Assembly: GCF_007474545.1 (NCBI RefSeq)
Contig: NZ_VKOG01000011.1
Span: 1 to 39,014, forward strand
Direction: 5' to 3'
Length of the DNA: 39,014 nucleotides
DNA from: Chryseobacterium binzhouense
GTDB lineage: Bacteria > Bacteroidota > Bacteroidia > Flavobacteriales > Weeksellaceae
Each line of letters starts with the position of its first letter. Position 1 is the stretch's first letter. Below, in pieces: positions 18,769 through 27,354 of the stretch. The position numbers and the translations under genes are program-made. A model generated the notes under the pieces. It was not told the origin of the DNA. It was given only the letters and a program-made list of their open reading frames with translations, and ran no database searches.

Positions 18769-21417
18769 ATGAAGAAACTAACAACAGGTATATTAACAAT
18801 TGTTTTATCTTCATCTTTGAGCATAGCCATAGCTCAAGATAAGAAAAAAGATAGTATAAAAACACAAGATATTGAAGGGGTTGTAGTTACGGCATTAGGT
18901 ATTAGGAAGGAAGCTAAGAAAACAACTCAATCAATAATTACAGTTGGAGCAAGTAGTATTGAGGGAAGACCAGATGCAGACGCATTTAAAGCATTAGATG
19001 GTCAAGTAGCGGGTGTAAATCTTAATTCTGTGGGAGGGGCTGTTGGTTCTAGTGGACAACTTACGATTAGAGGAAATAATACTATTTCAGGCTCTAACCA
19101 AGCCTTGGTAATTGTAGATGGTGTACCTCTTATCAGTAGTGCTTATTCAGAAGACTCATTTACGGGTTCTTCTACAACTGCGTCAGCCAGATATGCTGAT
19201 ATTGACCCTAATAATATAGCTGAAATTACTGTTATTAAAGGTTACTCTGCTGCTACTTTGTACGGAACAGAAGGTAAAAATGGTGTTATCTTAATTACCA
19301 CTAAATCAGGATCTAAAGGGGGTAAGAAAGAAAGGATGAATATAAATCTGACGCAAAGCTATTTTATCAATCAGGCTGTTTTACCAAAATATCAAAATAA
19401 ATATGGTGTAGGTACAAACAATACTACAGGAGGATACTTTTTTAGTAACTGGGGAGCATCATTTGAAGATAAAAATCTTGCAAATTTTCTTCCCGGCTCT
19501 TCTATTGTAGATGGGCAAGTATATATTTCTCACCCATATAACTTTATTCCTACTGCTATAGACACTTATAATGATTTTGGAATACGCTCAGAGTTTCCAG
19601 AACTACAAGGTACTTCAATAGCATATAAACCTTACAAAAGTGTAGAACAGTTTTTTCAAAACGGTAGCTTGGCACAAACCAGTATTAATATTAATAAATC
19701 GTTTGAAAACGGTTCTTTTGGAGGTAGTTTTGGATACCATACTGAAGATGGTGTAATTCCTAATAACACACTTAATAAATATAACTTATCATTAGGAGGA
19801 AATGCTAAAATTAATGATTCATGGGAGTATTCCGGTAGTTTTTCCTATGCCAACAGAAGCTATGTAACTCCTCCAATCTCTGCGGGAAACGGTAGCGGAA
19901 CAACAGGAGTTGGGGCATCAATCTTGTCTGATGTATTTTATACCCCTAGAAATATTCCATTGATGGAAATGCCTTTTGAAGGACCATTATCTCATCGTAG
20001 TGTTTATTATCGTGCAAATAATGGGATTCAAAATCCCAGATGGACTGCAAAATATGCCAAAAGTATAGAAAATAATGATCACATTACTTTGGGATCAAGC
20101 ATTACGAAGAAGTTTGGAAAAGATAAAAGCTTACTCTACAGGTTTGGTTTAGATGTAGTACATCAGAAAAATGAATACAGAACTCCGAGAGGAGGTGTTC
20201 AGAATCCTGTTACCAATTTGGGATTTTATAGAACTGTTAACTATAACGAGAAAATATATAATCACGATTTAATATTCTCATGGGATATTGATGAATTCTT
20301 CAACGAAGATTTATCATTGAATGTTATTGTAGGGGGACAGGCAAAAAGAAAAACTTTAGATCAGTTTGGTTTATCAAGTACTGGACAAGAAGCATTTAAT
20401 GTATGGGAACACTCTAATTTTAGTTCTACGTCAAGTAATAATTTGTTGGTAGCAAGTGGTAATACACCTACAGATTTAGCTTTTATTTCCCGTCAAAATC
20501 TTTTAGGAGCTTTTGGATCTTTAGAGTTTGGCTACAAAGGTTATTTGTTTTTAAATCTTTTGGCCAGAAATGACTGGTCTTCTACTCTTGAAAAAAATAA
20601 CAGACAGGTATTTTATCCTTCAATGGGATTATCATTTATTGCTACAGATGCGTTCTCCAATTTGAAGTCTAAAAATTTGAACTTTCTCAAATTAAGAACA
20701 GCTTACGGTTCATCAGGTAGTTTTCCTGATCCATATCAGACAAGAAATTCTCTTGTAGCAACAAATAATGCATTTTTAAGTGGGACTTCAGTAATTAATA
20801 CTCATGAAATAAATTCAATTTTAGGAAATTCAAATTTAAAACCTGAATTATACAAAGAAATGGAATATGGTATTGAGGCTAAGTTTTTTAATAATAGGGT
20901 CTCTTTGAATGCTACTTATTTTAACAGAACAACGAAAGATTTGATTGTTCCAGGTATACCATTGGATTATGCGACTGGATATACTTCTTACGCATCTAAT
21001 GTGTCAAAAGTAGATAGAAAAGGTCTGGAGATTGAGTTAGGTATAACACCAATCAAGGCAAAAGATTTTGTTTGGACAATTAATAATAGTTTATATAGAG
21101 ATCGATCAAAAGTAAGAGAGTTAGCAGCTGGGCAAACAAAAACACTAATTGCGGGGCTTTCAGGGGGGCTAGGAAATTATGCAGTAGTAGGCGAACAATT
21201 GGGAGTGATGATGGGGTATGATATTCTAAGAGATTCAAATGGAAATCCTATTGTTACTTCTGATGGATATTACCAGCCAACTACCGAGCTGCAAGTAATT
21301 GGTGATCCTAATCCTGATTTCACTTTAACTATGATGAATAGTTTTACTTATAAAGGTTTTAATCTTGGTTTTAGGCTTGATTTCCAAAAGGGGGAGATAT
21401 ATATTCGTCTACTGTAG
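18769..21417 (+). CDS. 5' reading frame of the split SusC gene (N-terminal 882 residues)
   Basis: The portion translated without frameshifting: signal peptide, TonB box, plug and most of the barrel. It ends in the non-homologous tail after FQKG (EIYIRLL) at the TAG 21415-21417. A barrel lacking its last strands would probably not fold or insert, so by itself this product is likely non-functional. Confidence 0.6.
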   Translation: MKKLTTGILTIVLSSSLSIAIAQDKKKDSIKTQDIEGVVVTALGIRKEAKKTTQSIITVGASSIEGRPDADAFKALDGQVAGVNLNSVGGAVGSSGQLTIRGNNTISGSNQALVIVDGVPLISSAYSEDSFTGSSTTASARYADIDPNNIAEITVIKGYSAATLYGTEGKNGVILITTKSGSKGGKKERMNINLTQSYFINQAVLPKYQNKYGVGTNNTTGGYFFSNWGASFEDKNLANFLPGSSIVDGQVYISHPYNFIPTAIDTYNDFGIRSEFPELQGTSIAYKPYKSVEQFFQNGSLAQTSININKSFENGSFGGSFGYHTEDGVIPNNTLNKYNLSLGGNAKINDSWEYSGSFSYANRSYVTPPISAGNGSGTTGVGASILSDVFYTPRNIPLMEMPFEGPLSHRSVYYRANNGIQNPRWTAKYAKSIENNDHITLGSSITKKFGKDKSLLYRFGLDVVHQKNEYRTPRGGVQNPVTNLGFYRTVNYNEKIYNHDLIFSWDIDEFFNEDLSLNVIVGGQAKRKTLDQFGLSSTGQEAFNVWEHSNFSSTSSNNLLVASGNTPTDLAFISRQNLLGAFGSLEFGYKGYLFLNLLARNDWSSTLEKNNRQVFYPSMGLSFIATDAFSNLKSKNLNFLKLRTAYGSSGSFPDPYQTRNSLVATNNAFLSGTSVINTHEINSILGNSNLKPELYKEMEYGIEAKFFNNRVSLNATYFNRTTKDLIVPGIPLDYATGYTSYASNVSKVDRKGLEIELGITPIKAKDFVWTINNSLYRDRSKVRELAAGQTKTLIAGLSGGLGNYAVVGEQLGVMMGYDILRDSNGNPIVTSDGYYQPTTELQVIGDPNPDFTLTMMNSFTYKGFNLGFRLDFQKGEIYIRLL

Positions 21418-21854
21418 CAACTTTATTGGGCAGAGGTAATATTTTAGATTTTGATAGATCTAACACTTATATTTTACCAGGGGTTAAGTCAGATGGGTCT
21501 CCTAATGATATTCAGCTTACAGCATTTAATTATATGTTTAATTATTATTCGTCAGGAAACAATATTTCAGGAGCTATCCACAAAAATGCAATTTGGGATG
21601 CTACCCATCTAAGGTTAGGTGAGTTGACATTAGGATATTCTCTGCCAAAAAAATGGCTTGAAAATACATCCATTGGAGCTCTAAATGTATCATTAGTTGG
21701 GAATAATTTGTGGTACAGAGCATTCAATATCCCGAAAGAAGCACGATTTGATCCTTCGGTTAGCAGTACAGGTGTAGGAAATGGGCAAGGTTTTGACTTT
21801 CTAACCAATGTGCCGATCCGAAGATATGGTATGTCTGTTAAACTAACATTCTAA
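21395..21854 (+). CDS. 3' reading frame of the split SusC gene (C-terminal about 150 residues)
   Basis: Contains the last barrel strands of the SusC family (LGRGNILDFDRSNTYILPG, LRLGELTLGYSLPKKW, LVGNNLW, and the terminal RRYGMSVKLTF). The frame is entered from the G run at 21390-21394. There is no proper start of its own, only an internal TTG at 21426, so it should be read together with the upstream part rather than as a separate gene. Confidence 0.6.
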
Positions 21855-21875
21855 TTTATTAAATTACTAAAAAAA

Positions 21876-23480
21876 ATGAAAAAAATAATTATAGGATTAT
21901 CAGCTTTATTACTGTTTGTAAGTTGTGAGACTTTTGAGTTGGAAAATGATCTACAGAATCCGAATGAGCTTACTATAAGTCAAGCTGATAATGATAAACT
22001 ATTAAATAATGTTCAGGTAAATTTCAAAGACTTATTTAGGGGTGCAACTTCTATTGGAATGAATTTAACCAGAATGGCAAAAATTAGTGGTGGTGCAGAT
22101 GCATCTAATTATGATAATTTTGTGAACCCGGGAGATTTTTATACTGATATGATGTGGGAGTCTTATTATGAAATTTTGTTTACTGCAGAAACTTTGAGAA
22201 AGTCTACTGCTGGTAAAAACTTATACCATCATGATGCTATTTCTCAAGTTTTAGAAGGATATACTTTGTTGACATTAGTAGATTATTTTGGTAATGTACC
22301 TTATTCTGAAGCATTCAAAGGAATTGAAAATTTGAATCCTAAGTTTGATAAAGATTCGGATGTGTATGCAGTGGCAATACAAATGCTAAAAGATGCAAAA
22401 GTGAATTTTGCTAAAACGCCATTATCTAAGCCTAAGAATGATATTTACTATAATAACAATGTTACAAAATGGACTAAGCTGACTAATTCGTTATTACTTA
22501 AAGCCTACTTGAATACAGGCAATACTGCAGAGCTAACAACATTAATTAGTGAAAATAATTTCATTGGTATAGGAGAAGATTTTGTTTTCACATTTGGAAC
22601 AAATACATCTAATCCGGATAACAGAAATCCGTTTTTTGTAAATAACTATGCTCAAGCTCCAGAAGACTATATGAGTACTTATTTTATGTGGGCAATTAAC
22701 CTTGAGAAAGGAGATTTACCTGACCCAAGAAGAAGGTATTATTTTTATAGACAAATATCTGATGTACAGGCTTCTGCAAACTCAAGTGTTTTGCCTTGCA
22801 GTACACAAGCTTATCCTAACCATTATCAGGCGGGAACACCGTTCTGTTATTTGGATTATGGATATTGGGGTAGAGATATGGGTAATAGTGATGGAATTCC
22901 GCCAGATACATCTATGAGGACAGTTTGGGGAGTGTATCCTTTCGGAGGTAGATTTGATGACAGTTCGTTTGAAGAAGTTGGTTCAGAAAATGGACAAAAA
23001 GGTAAAGGTTACTATCCTATTATGCTTTCTAATTATGTGGATTTTATGAAAGCTGAGATTGCACAAAGATTTGGTATTGGGGGTTCTGCAGAAACACATC
23101 TTATTAATGCTGTTGATAAAAATTTAAGATATGTAAAAGATTTATTTCCACAAAGTGGGACAGGGGTAATGACGGAAGCTCAGATTACATCCTATAAAAA
23201 TTTAGTATCAAATTTATATTCGTCATCAAGTAATAAGCTAAGTGTAGTTATGAAGGAGTTCTATTTGGGTGCGTTCGGAAATGGTATTGAGGCATATAAT
23301 ATGTATCGTAGAACAGGTTACCCCAATAATATGCAACCTATGTTACAGGCTAATCCGGGAGCATATCCTTTATCATTAAAATATCCAAGTGCCTCCGTAG
23401 AAAATAATTCTAATGCTCAACAAAAACCTAACAATACTGTGAAAGTATTTTGGCATACCGGAACATTTAACTTATATTAA
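21876..23480 (+). CDS. SusD-like nutrient-binding lipoprotein, SusD-like_2 type (triad 2)
   Basis: A 534-residue lipoprotein, partner of the SusC directly upstream (21-bp gap). The signal peptide ends in the lipobox FVSC with Cys17. The helical N-terminal part contains EGYTLLTLVDYFGNVPYSEAF, characteristic of the SusD-like_2/PF12771 group. This group differs from the SusD_RagB type of the first triad. The C-terminal region has YLGAFGNGIEAYNMYRRTGYP, also typical of the group. It should sit on the cell surface as the lid of the SusC barrel. The gene is intact even though its SusC partner is frameshifted, which fits a very recent or apparent frameshift better than long-standing decay. Confidence 0.92.
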   Translation: MKKIIIGLSALLLFVSCETFELENDLQNPNELTISQADNDKLLNNVQVNFKDLFRGATSIGMNLTRMAKISGGADASNYDNFVNPGDFYTDMMWESYYEILFTAETLRKSTAGKNLYHHDAISQVLEGYTLLTLVDYFGNVPYSEAFKGIENLNPKFDKDSDVYAVAIQMLKDAKVNFAKTPLSKPKNDIYYNNNVTKWTKLTNSLLLKAYLNTGNTAELTTLISENNFIGIGEDFVFTFGTNTSNPDNRNPFFVNNYAQAPEDYMSTYFMWAINLEKGDLPDPRRRYYFYRQISDVQASANSSVLPCSTQAYPNHYQAGTPFCYLDYGYWGRDMGNSDGIPPDTSMRTVWGVYPFGGRFDDSSFEEVGSENGQKGKGYYPIMLSNYVDFMKAEIAQRFGIGGSAETHLINAVDKNLRYVKDLFPQSGTGVMTEAQITSYKNLVSNLYSSSSNKLSVVMKEFYLGAFGNGIEAYNMYRRTGYPNNMQPMLQANPGAYPLSLKYPSASVENNSNAQQKPNNTVKVFWHTGTFNLY

Positions 23481-23490
23481 CACTTTTATC

Positions 23491-24393
23491 ATGAAATATT
23501 TTAAAATAATATCAATTTTTATATTAACTATTTTATTTTCTGCCTGTTCAGAAGATGACAATCATTTGTCAACGGATCTTGCAGACACAGGAATTTATTT
23601 AAAAACCATATCTAACAATAGTACTCAGTTTACTCCTGATACTTTTAGTACTTCCAGAATTGACTTGATATTAGAGCTAGGAGGTAATTCTGCGGAACAA
23701 CGCTTAAGTGTTGTAAATATGTATATTACATATAAAGATTCCGAAAATGTATTTACAGGAGGAGAAAAGCTGGCGAGGTCTTACAGCATTGGGAATTTTG
23801 TAAAAGACAGTTCATCAGGATTACTGAGAAAAAAATTCCAACTTTCTATGTTTGATATATTTGCGGCATTAGATATCACAGATAATACTATTTACGATCA
23901 GGCGGATATTATTACTGTCAGATTTGAGGCTGTAGCAAAAGATGGTAAAAAATTCACAAACACTAATTTGGGACAGGAAATGACAACTGCGTATTACAAT
24001 TCGCCTTTTATTTACACGTTTAGTGTTTTTTGCCCTTTTAATAGTGCTGATTTTAATGGTAATTTTGAGGTTATTGAAGATACGTGGCAAGATTATGCCA
24101 ATGGTGATTTAGTACCTGTTACACTCAGTACAACCCCCAATCAGTTAATTGTAAAAGCTACAAATAACCCATACCTAGTTAATAACACTTCCGCAGAAAT
24201 GACTGTTACATTTGATCCTGCAACCGGAACAATTACTTCAGTAGTATCAAATGAAGATTTTGATTACGGAGGAGGCTCCATATTTGCTGTTACAGGTTCG
24301 GGAAAAATAGATTTTTGTACTAAAACAATTACAATTAATCCACTGAACTTTGGCTCACTTACAGGCTATAAGTTTGTTTTAAAAGGGAATTAA
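23491..24393 (+). CDS. Accessory lipoprotein of SusCD triad 2 (two-cysteine C-terminal domain)
   Basis: A 300-residue lipoprotein, 10 bp after the SusD gene and last in the triad. The signal peptide ends at Cys19 (LFSAC). The next residues, SEDDN, are acidic like the lipoprotein export signal of flavobacteria, so it is probably surface exposed. A beta-rich N-terminal half is followed from about residue 181 by a domain beginning CPFNSADFNGNFEV. This domain also has TPNQLIVKA and FDPATG, and a second cysteine in IDFC (Cys181 and Cys276). The pattern and spacing match the C-terminal half of the lipoprotein at 8073-8882 (Cys146 and Cys236). I know no named function; an added substrate-binding subunit of the importer is inferred from position. 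Confidence 0.8.
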   Translation: MKYFKIISIFILTILFSACSEDDNHLSTDLADTGIYLKTISNNSTQFTPDTFSTSRIDLILELGGNSAEQRLSVVNMYITYKDSENVFTGGEKLARSYSIGNFVKDSSSGLLRKKFQLSMFDIFAALDITDNTIYDQADIITVRFEAVAKDGKKFTNTNLGQEMTTAYYNSPFIYTFSVFCPFNSADFNGNFEVIEDTWQDYANGDLVPVTLSTTPNQLIVKATNNPYLVNNTSAEMTVTFDPATGTITSVVSNEDFDYGGGSIFAVTGSGKIDFCTKTITINPLNFGSLTGYKFVLKGN

Positions 24394-24431
24394 TCCTCTT
24401 GCAAAACAAAAATTTCAACATTCATATTAGC

Positions 24432-24454
24432 AACCGCCTCAGTGCGGTTTTTTT
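24432..24454 (+). terminator. Terminator closing SusCD operon 2
   Basis: AACCGC (24432-24437), 6-nt loop, GCGGTT (24444-24449), then a T run to 24454. It lies about 40 bp after the lipoprotein stop and directly before the argS promoter box. Confidence 0.8.
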
Positions 24455-24461
24455 ATTTCCG

Positions 24462-24469
24462 TATATTTG
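24462..24469 (+). promoter_or_regulatory. Predicted -7 box of argS
   Basis: TATATTTG matches TAnnTTTG and lies 19 nt before the ATG at 24489. No clear TTTG is found at the -33 distance, which would fall inside the terminator stem. The box supports 24489 as the start rather than the upstream in-frame codon at 24399. Confidence 0.5.
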
Positions 24470-24488
24470 CGTATCAATTAGAACTATA

Positions 24489-26249
24489 ATGAATATTAAA
24501 AATATAATAGAACAAAAGCTTGCAGAAGTTATTCTTAACGTTTATCAGCTGAAAGATATACATCTTGAAATACAGGAAAATAAAACTGAATTTGAAGGCG
24601 ACTTTACCATTGTTACCTTTCCTTTGGTAAAACAGCTGAAGAAAAATCCTGAAAGTATCGGGGTAGAACTGGGACAGGCTTTGACTGAACAGACCGATCT
24701 GCTGGAAAGTTTCAATGTAGTAAAAGGATTTTTAAATGTAAAAATTAAGAATAATTTTTTTGTTGATCAACTTAAGAGCATTGCTCAAAACTTTTCAAAT
24801 ATAGAAAAGAAAAATGCAACAGTAATGATTGAATATTCCTCACCGAATACCAATAAGCCATTACATTTAGGACATATAAGAAACAACTTATTAGGATTTT
24901 CTGTTTCGCAGATTCTTGAAGAAGCAGGATATGATGTTATCAAAACACAGATCATCAATGACAGAGGAATTCATATCTGTAAATCTATGTTGGCTTGGGA
25001 AAAATTTGGGAATGGAGAAACACCGGAGTTAAGAAATACAAAAGGTGATAAGTTTGTCGGGAATTACTATGTTGAATTTGATAAACATTACAAACAGGAA
25101 GTTGCAGCACTTATGGCTCAGGGAATTTCGGAAGATCAGGCAAAGAAAGAGGCTCCTTTAATGAAAGAAGCACAACAGATGCTTCTCGATTGGGAAAATG
25201 GCGATGAAAAAGTGAGAAATCTTTGGAACGAAATGAATTCATGGGTATATGATGGTTTTAATGCAACTTACAACAGACTGGGAGTAGAATTCGATCAGGT
25301 ACAATATGAGAGCAATACTTATATTTTAGGAAAAGACCTTATTAAGGAAGGTTTGGAGAAAGGAGTTCTGTATCAGAAAGAAGACGGCTCTGTTTGGTGT
25401 GATTTAACGGATGAAGGTTTAGACCAGAAATTACTGCTTCGTTCAGATGGTACTTCGGTTTATATGACGCAGGACTTGGGAACTGCGGTAGAGCGTTTCA
25501 AAGAAAATAATATTCAGAAACTGATTTATACGGTTGGAAATGAACAGGATTATCACTTTCAGGTTTTATTTAAAATTCTAGGTAAGCTCGGATATTCGTG
25601 GGCAGATCAGCTGTACCATTTATCTTACGGAATGGTAGAACTTCCTAACGGCAAAATGAAATCCCGTGAAGGAACAGTTGTTGATGCCGATGATCTGATG
25701 CAGGAAATGCATCATATTGCAAAGCTTAAAGCTGAAGAATTGGGCAAGCTGGAAAATTTAACGAATGAACAGAAAGAAGAAAATTATGAAAGCGTTGGAA
25801 TTGGCGCTCTGAAATATTTTATGCTGAAAGTTGATCCTAAGAAAAAAATGTTGTTCAATCCTGAAGAAAGTATTGATTTTAACGGAAATACAGGTCCTTT
25901 CATTCAGTATACTTTTGCGCGTATCCAGTCGTTGCTGATAAAAGCCAATTATCTTCACAGAGAAATTTCAGATGTTGAATTAGACCAATCTGAAAAAGAA
26001 CTTGTGATGCAGCTTAGCAATTATAAACCGACGGTGGAAAAAGCAGCAGAAGCTTTAAGCCCAGCTTTGATCGCCAATTATGTATATGATTTGGTGAAAA
26101 CCTATAATTCTTTCTATCAAAGCAACCCGATTTTGAGCCAGGAAGATGAAAACATAAAGCAAATGCGTCTGAATTTATCCAATCTCACCGCACAGACCAT
26201 AAGAAAGTCATTAAATTTACTCGGGATACAAACCGTAAACAGAATGTAA
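24489..26249 (+). CDS. argS: Arginyl-tRNA synthetase
   Basis: A 586-residue class I synthetase that charges tRNA-Arg with arginine in the cytoplasm. Landmarks: an N-terminal tRNA-recognition domain (about 1-110), HLGHIR at 126-131 (the HIGH motif), and KMKSR at 389-393 standing for KMSKS. The catalytic strand IEYSSPNTNKPLHLG and the C-terminal anticodon-binding helical domain containing GPFIQYTFARIQSL are also present. The start at ATG 24489 gives a family-like N-terminus. The longer reading frame beginning at 24399 would start within the preceding terminator and before the promoter. A terminator follows 5 bp after the stop codon. Confidence 0.97.
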   Translation: MNIKNIIEQKLAEVILNVYQLKDIHLEIQENKTEFEGDFTIVTFPLVKQLKKNPESIGVELGQALTEQTDLLESFNVVKGFLNVKIKNNFFVDQLKSIAQNFSNIEKKNATVMIEYSSPNTNKPLHLGHIRNNLLGFSVSQILEEAGYDVIKTQIINDRGIHICKSMLAWEKFGNGETPELRNTKGDKFVGNYYVEFDKHYKQEVAALMAQGISEDQAKKEAPLMKEAQQMLLDWENGDEKVRNLWNEMNSWVYDGFNATYNRLGVEFDQVQYESNTYILGKDLIKEGLEKGVLYQKEDGSVWCDLTDEGLDQKLLLRSDGTSVYMTQDLGTAVERFKENNIQKLIYTVGNEQDYHFQVLFKILGKLGYSWADQLYHLSYGMVELPNGKMKSREGTVVDADDLMQEMHHIAKLKAEELGKLENLTNEQKEENYESVGIGALKYFMLKVDPKKKMLFNPEESIDFNGNTGPFIQYTFARIQSLLIKANYLHREISDVELDQSEKELVMQLSNYKPTVEKAAEALSPALIANYVYDLVKTYNSFYQSNPILSQEDENIKQMRLNLSNLTAQTIRKSLNLLGIQTVNRM

Positions 26250-26254
26250 CAAAC

Positions 26255-26285
26255 AATCCTCCTGAAAAATTCGGGAGGATTTTTA
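26255..26285 (+). terminator. Terminator after argS
   Basis: A 12-bp stem with one G-T pair (26255-26266 with 26270-26281), 3-nt loop, and a short T run. It lies between the convergent argS and YihY genes and may stop transcription from both sides. Confidence 0.8.
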
Positions 26286-26286
26286 T

Positions 26287-27219
26287 TTAAGCCGATTCGT
26301 CGTTTTTCTGTTCCAGGCTGTCTCTGTACAGTTTTGCGCTGTTCCATTTGGCGTGTTTGGAAGGTTCTATGCGCAAACCTCTTTTATAGGTATAAACTTT
26401 GGTAAATTCGGCTCCGAAAAAAACCAGCATACAGGAATAGTTGATCCACATCATAATTAAGATCACCGTTCCTGCGGTTCCAAATGCTGAGGTAGGTTTA
26501 AATTGAGAGAAATATAAACTCAGCAAAAATTTACCCAGCGTAAAAAGTACCGCCGTAAGCATCGCACCTTTCCATACTGATTTCCAGCTCATTTCAACAT
26601 CAGGAAGTACTTTAAACATTAAAGCAAACAATAAAATAACCAGTCCGAAGCCAATGGCAAAATTGATAATTTCTACAATGAGATAAGTTTCCATACCAAA
26701 GTACCTGGTGATAAAATCATTGAAAAGGCTGATGAGCGAAGACATTACCATTGTAATCATCAGGAGAAATCCCAAAATAAGAATCATCCCCAAAGAATTG
26801 GCACGGTCTAAAAGGAATTTCACCAAAGCTTTTTTGGGTGCGGCTTCCACATCCCAAAGATTGTTCAATGATTTCTGAAGCTGAAAGAAAAGGGTGGTAG
26901 AACCAAATATGAGTGATCCGATCCCAACGATTTTCATAAAAATATTTTCTTTGTCAATTAAAGCGCCTGCAATCATTTCCTGTATGCTTTTGGCGACATC
27001 CTGTCCCATCATTCCACTGATTTGAGAAGTGATTTGTCCGCGGATGGCTTCTTCACCAAAAAAATATCCGGCAATCCAGATAATGATAATTAATAATCCG
27101 GGAATCGAAAAGATTGCGTAGTAAGCAAGACTTGCCGAATCGCTTGTCGCATTTGATTTATTCCATTCTGTAAAGGTCTCTTTTACGGTTTCCCAGAAAA
27201 ATTTTAGTTCTTTAAGCAT
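26287..27219 (-). CDS. YihY/BrkB-family inner membrane protein
   Basis: A 310-residue membrane protein of the YihY/BrkB family, once wrongly called ribonuclease BN. The family hallmark near the N-terminus is visible (SASLAYYAIFSIPGLL, about 26-41), followed by about five more hydrophobic segments. The cytoplasmic C-terminus is short and charged. The family function is not settled; transport or envelope roles have been proposed. It lies 135 bp after tamL in the same direction, with no terminator between, so it may be the last gene of the tamB-tamL unit. No promoter box was found for it. Confidence 0.9.
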   Translation of the reverse strand: MLKELKFFWETVKETFTEWNKSNATSDSASLAYYAIFSIPGLLIIIIWIAGYFFGEEAIRGQITSQISGMMGQDVAKSIQEMIAGALIDKENIFMKIVGIGSLIFGSTTLFFQLQKSLNNLWDVEAAPKKALVKFLLDRANSLGMILILGFLLMITMVMSSLISLFNDFITRYFGMETYLIVEIINFAIGFGLVILLFALMFKVLPDVEMSWKSVWKGAMLTAVLFTLGKFLLSLYFSQFKPTSAFGTAGTVILIMMWINYSCMLVFFGAEFTKVYTYKRGLRIEPSKHAKWNSAKLYRDSLEQKNDESA

Positions 27220-27322
27220 GATTTGGTTTTGATAGTTGAAATTAATATTTACTTAAAAACGGCTTGGCGGTTTTTTGGTAATTCAATTTTCCCGCCAACA
27301 CGAGAAAAAGGAGGCATTTAAG

Positions 27323-27345
27323 CTAAAAGCTGATTACTAAAAGCT
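27323..27345. repeat. Short direct repeat CTAAAAGCT x2
   Basis: Two copies of CTAAAAGCT (27323-27331 and 27337-27345), 5 nt apart, in the spacer between tamL and the YihY gene. It looks like simple intergenic repeat debris. Confidence 0.4.
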
Positions 27346-27354
27346 ATTCGATGG

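Larger units (their letters stand above)
18769..21854 (+). pseudogene. SusC/RagA-family outer membrane protein (triad 2), split by a frameshift
   Basis: The whole gene would encode about 1,028 residues. A signal peptide ends near residue 23 (IAQ), then a TonB-box-like IEGVVVTALG, a plug domain (QALVIVDGVPL, IKGYSAATLYGTEGKNGVI) and a barrel ending in KLTF. As in the first SusC, the N-terminal carboxypeptidase-regulatory-like domain is missing. At the G5 run 21390-21394 the frame is lost: reading ends at the TAG 21415-21417, while the -1 frame continues without a stop to 21854. Adding one G, or a -1 slip, restores FQKGGDIYSSTVATLLGRG, the sequence expected for this family. It is therefore a recent one-base loss, a base-calling error, a phase-variable tract, or a programmed frameshift. 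It is the first gene of a triad with the SusD at 21876 and the lipoprotein at 23491. Confidence 0.85.

Noticed and set aside
24399-24488. 30-codon N-terminal extension of argS
   Set aside because: It begins before the terminator at 24432-24454 and the promoter box at 24462-24469, and the ATG at 24489 gives the normal ArgS start.
26287-27219. Ribonuclease BN label for the YihY-family gene
   Set aside because: The family consists of membrane proteins and the RNase BN name was withdrawn; the sequence shows only membrane segments and no nuclease motif.
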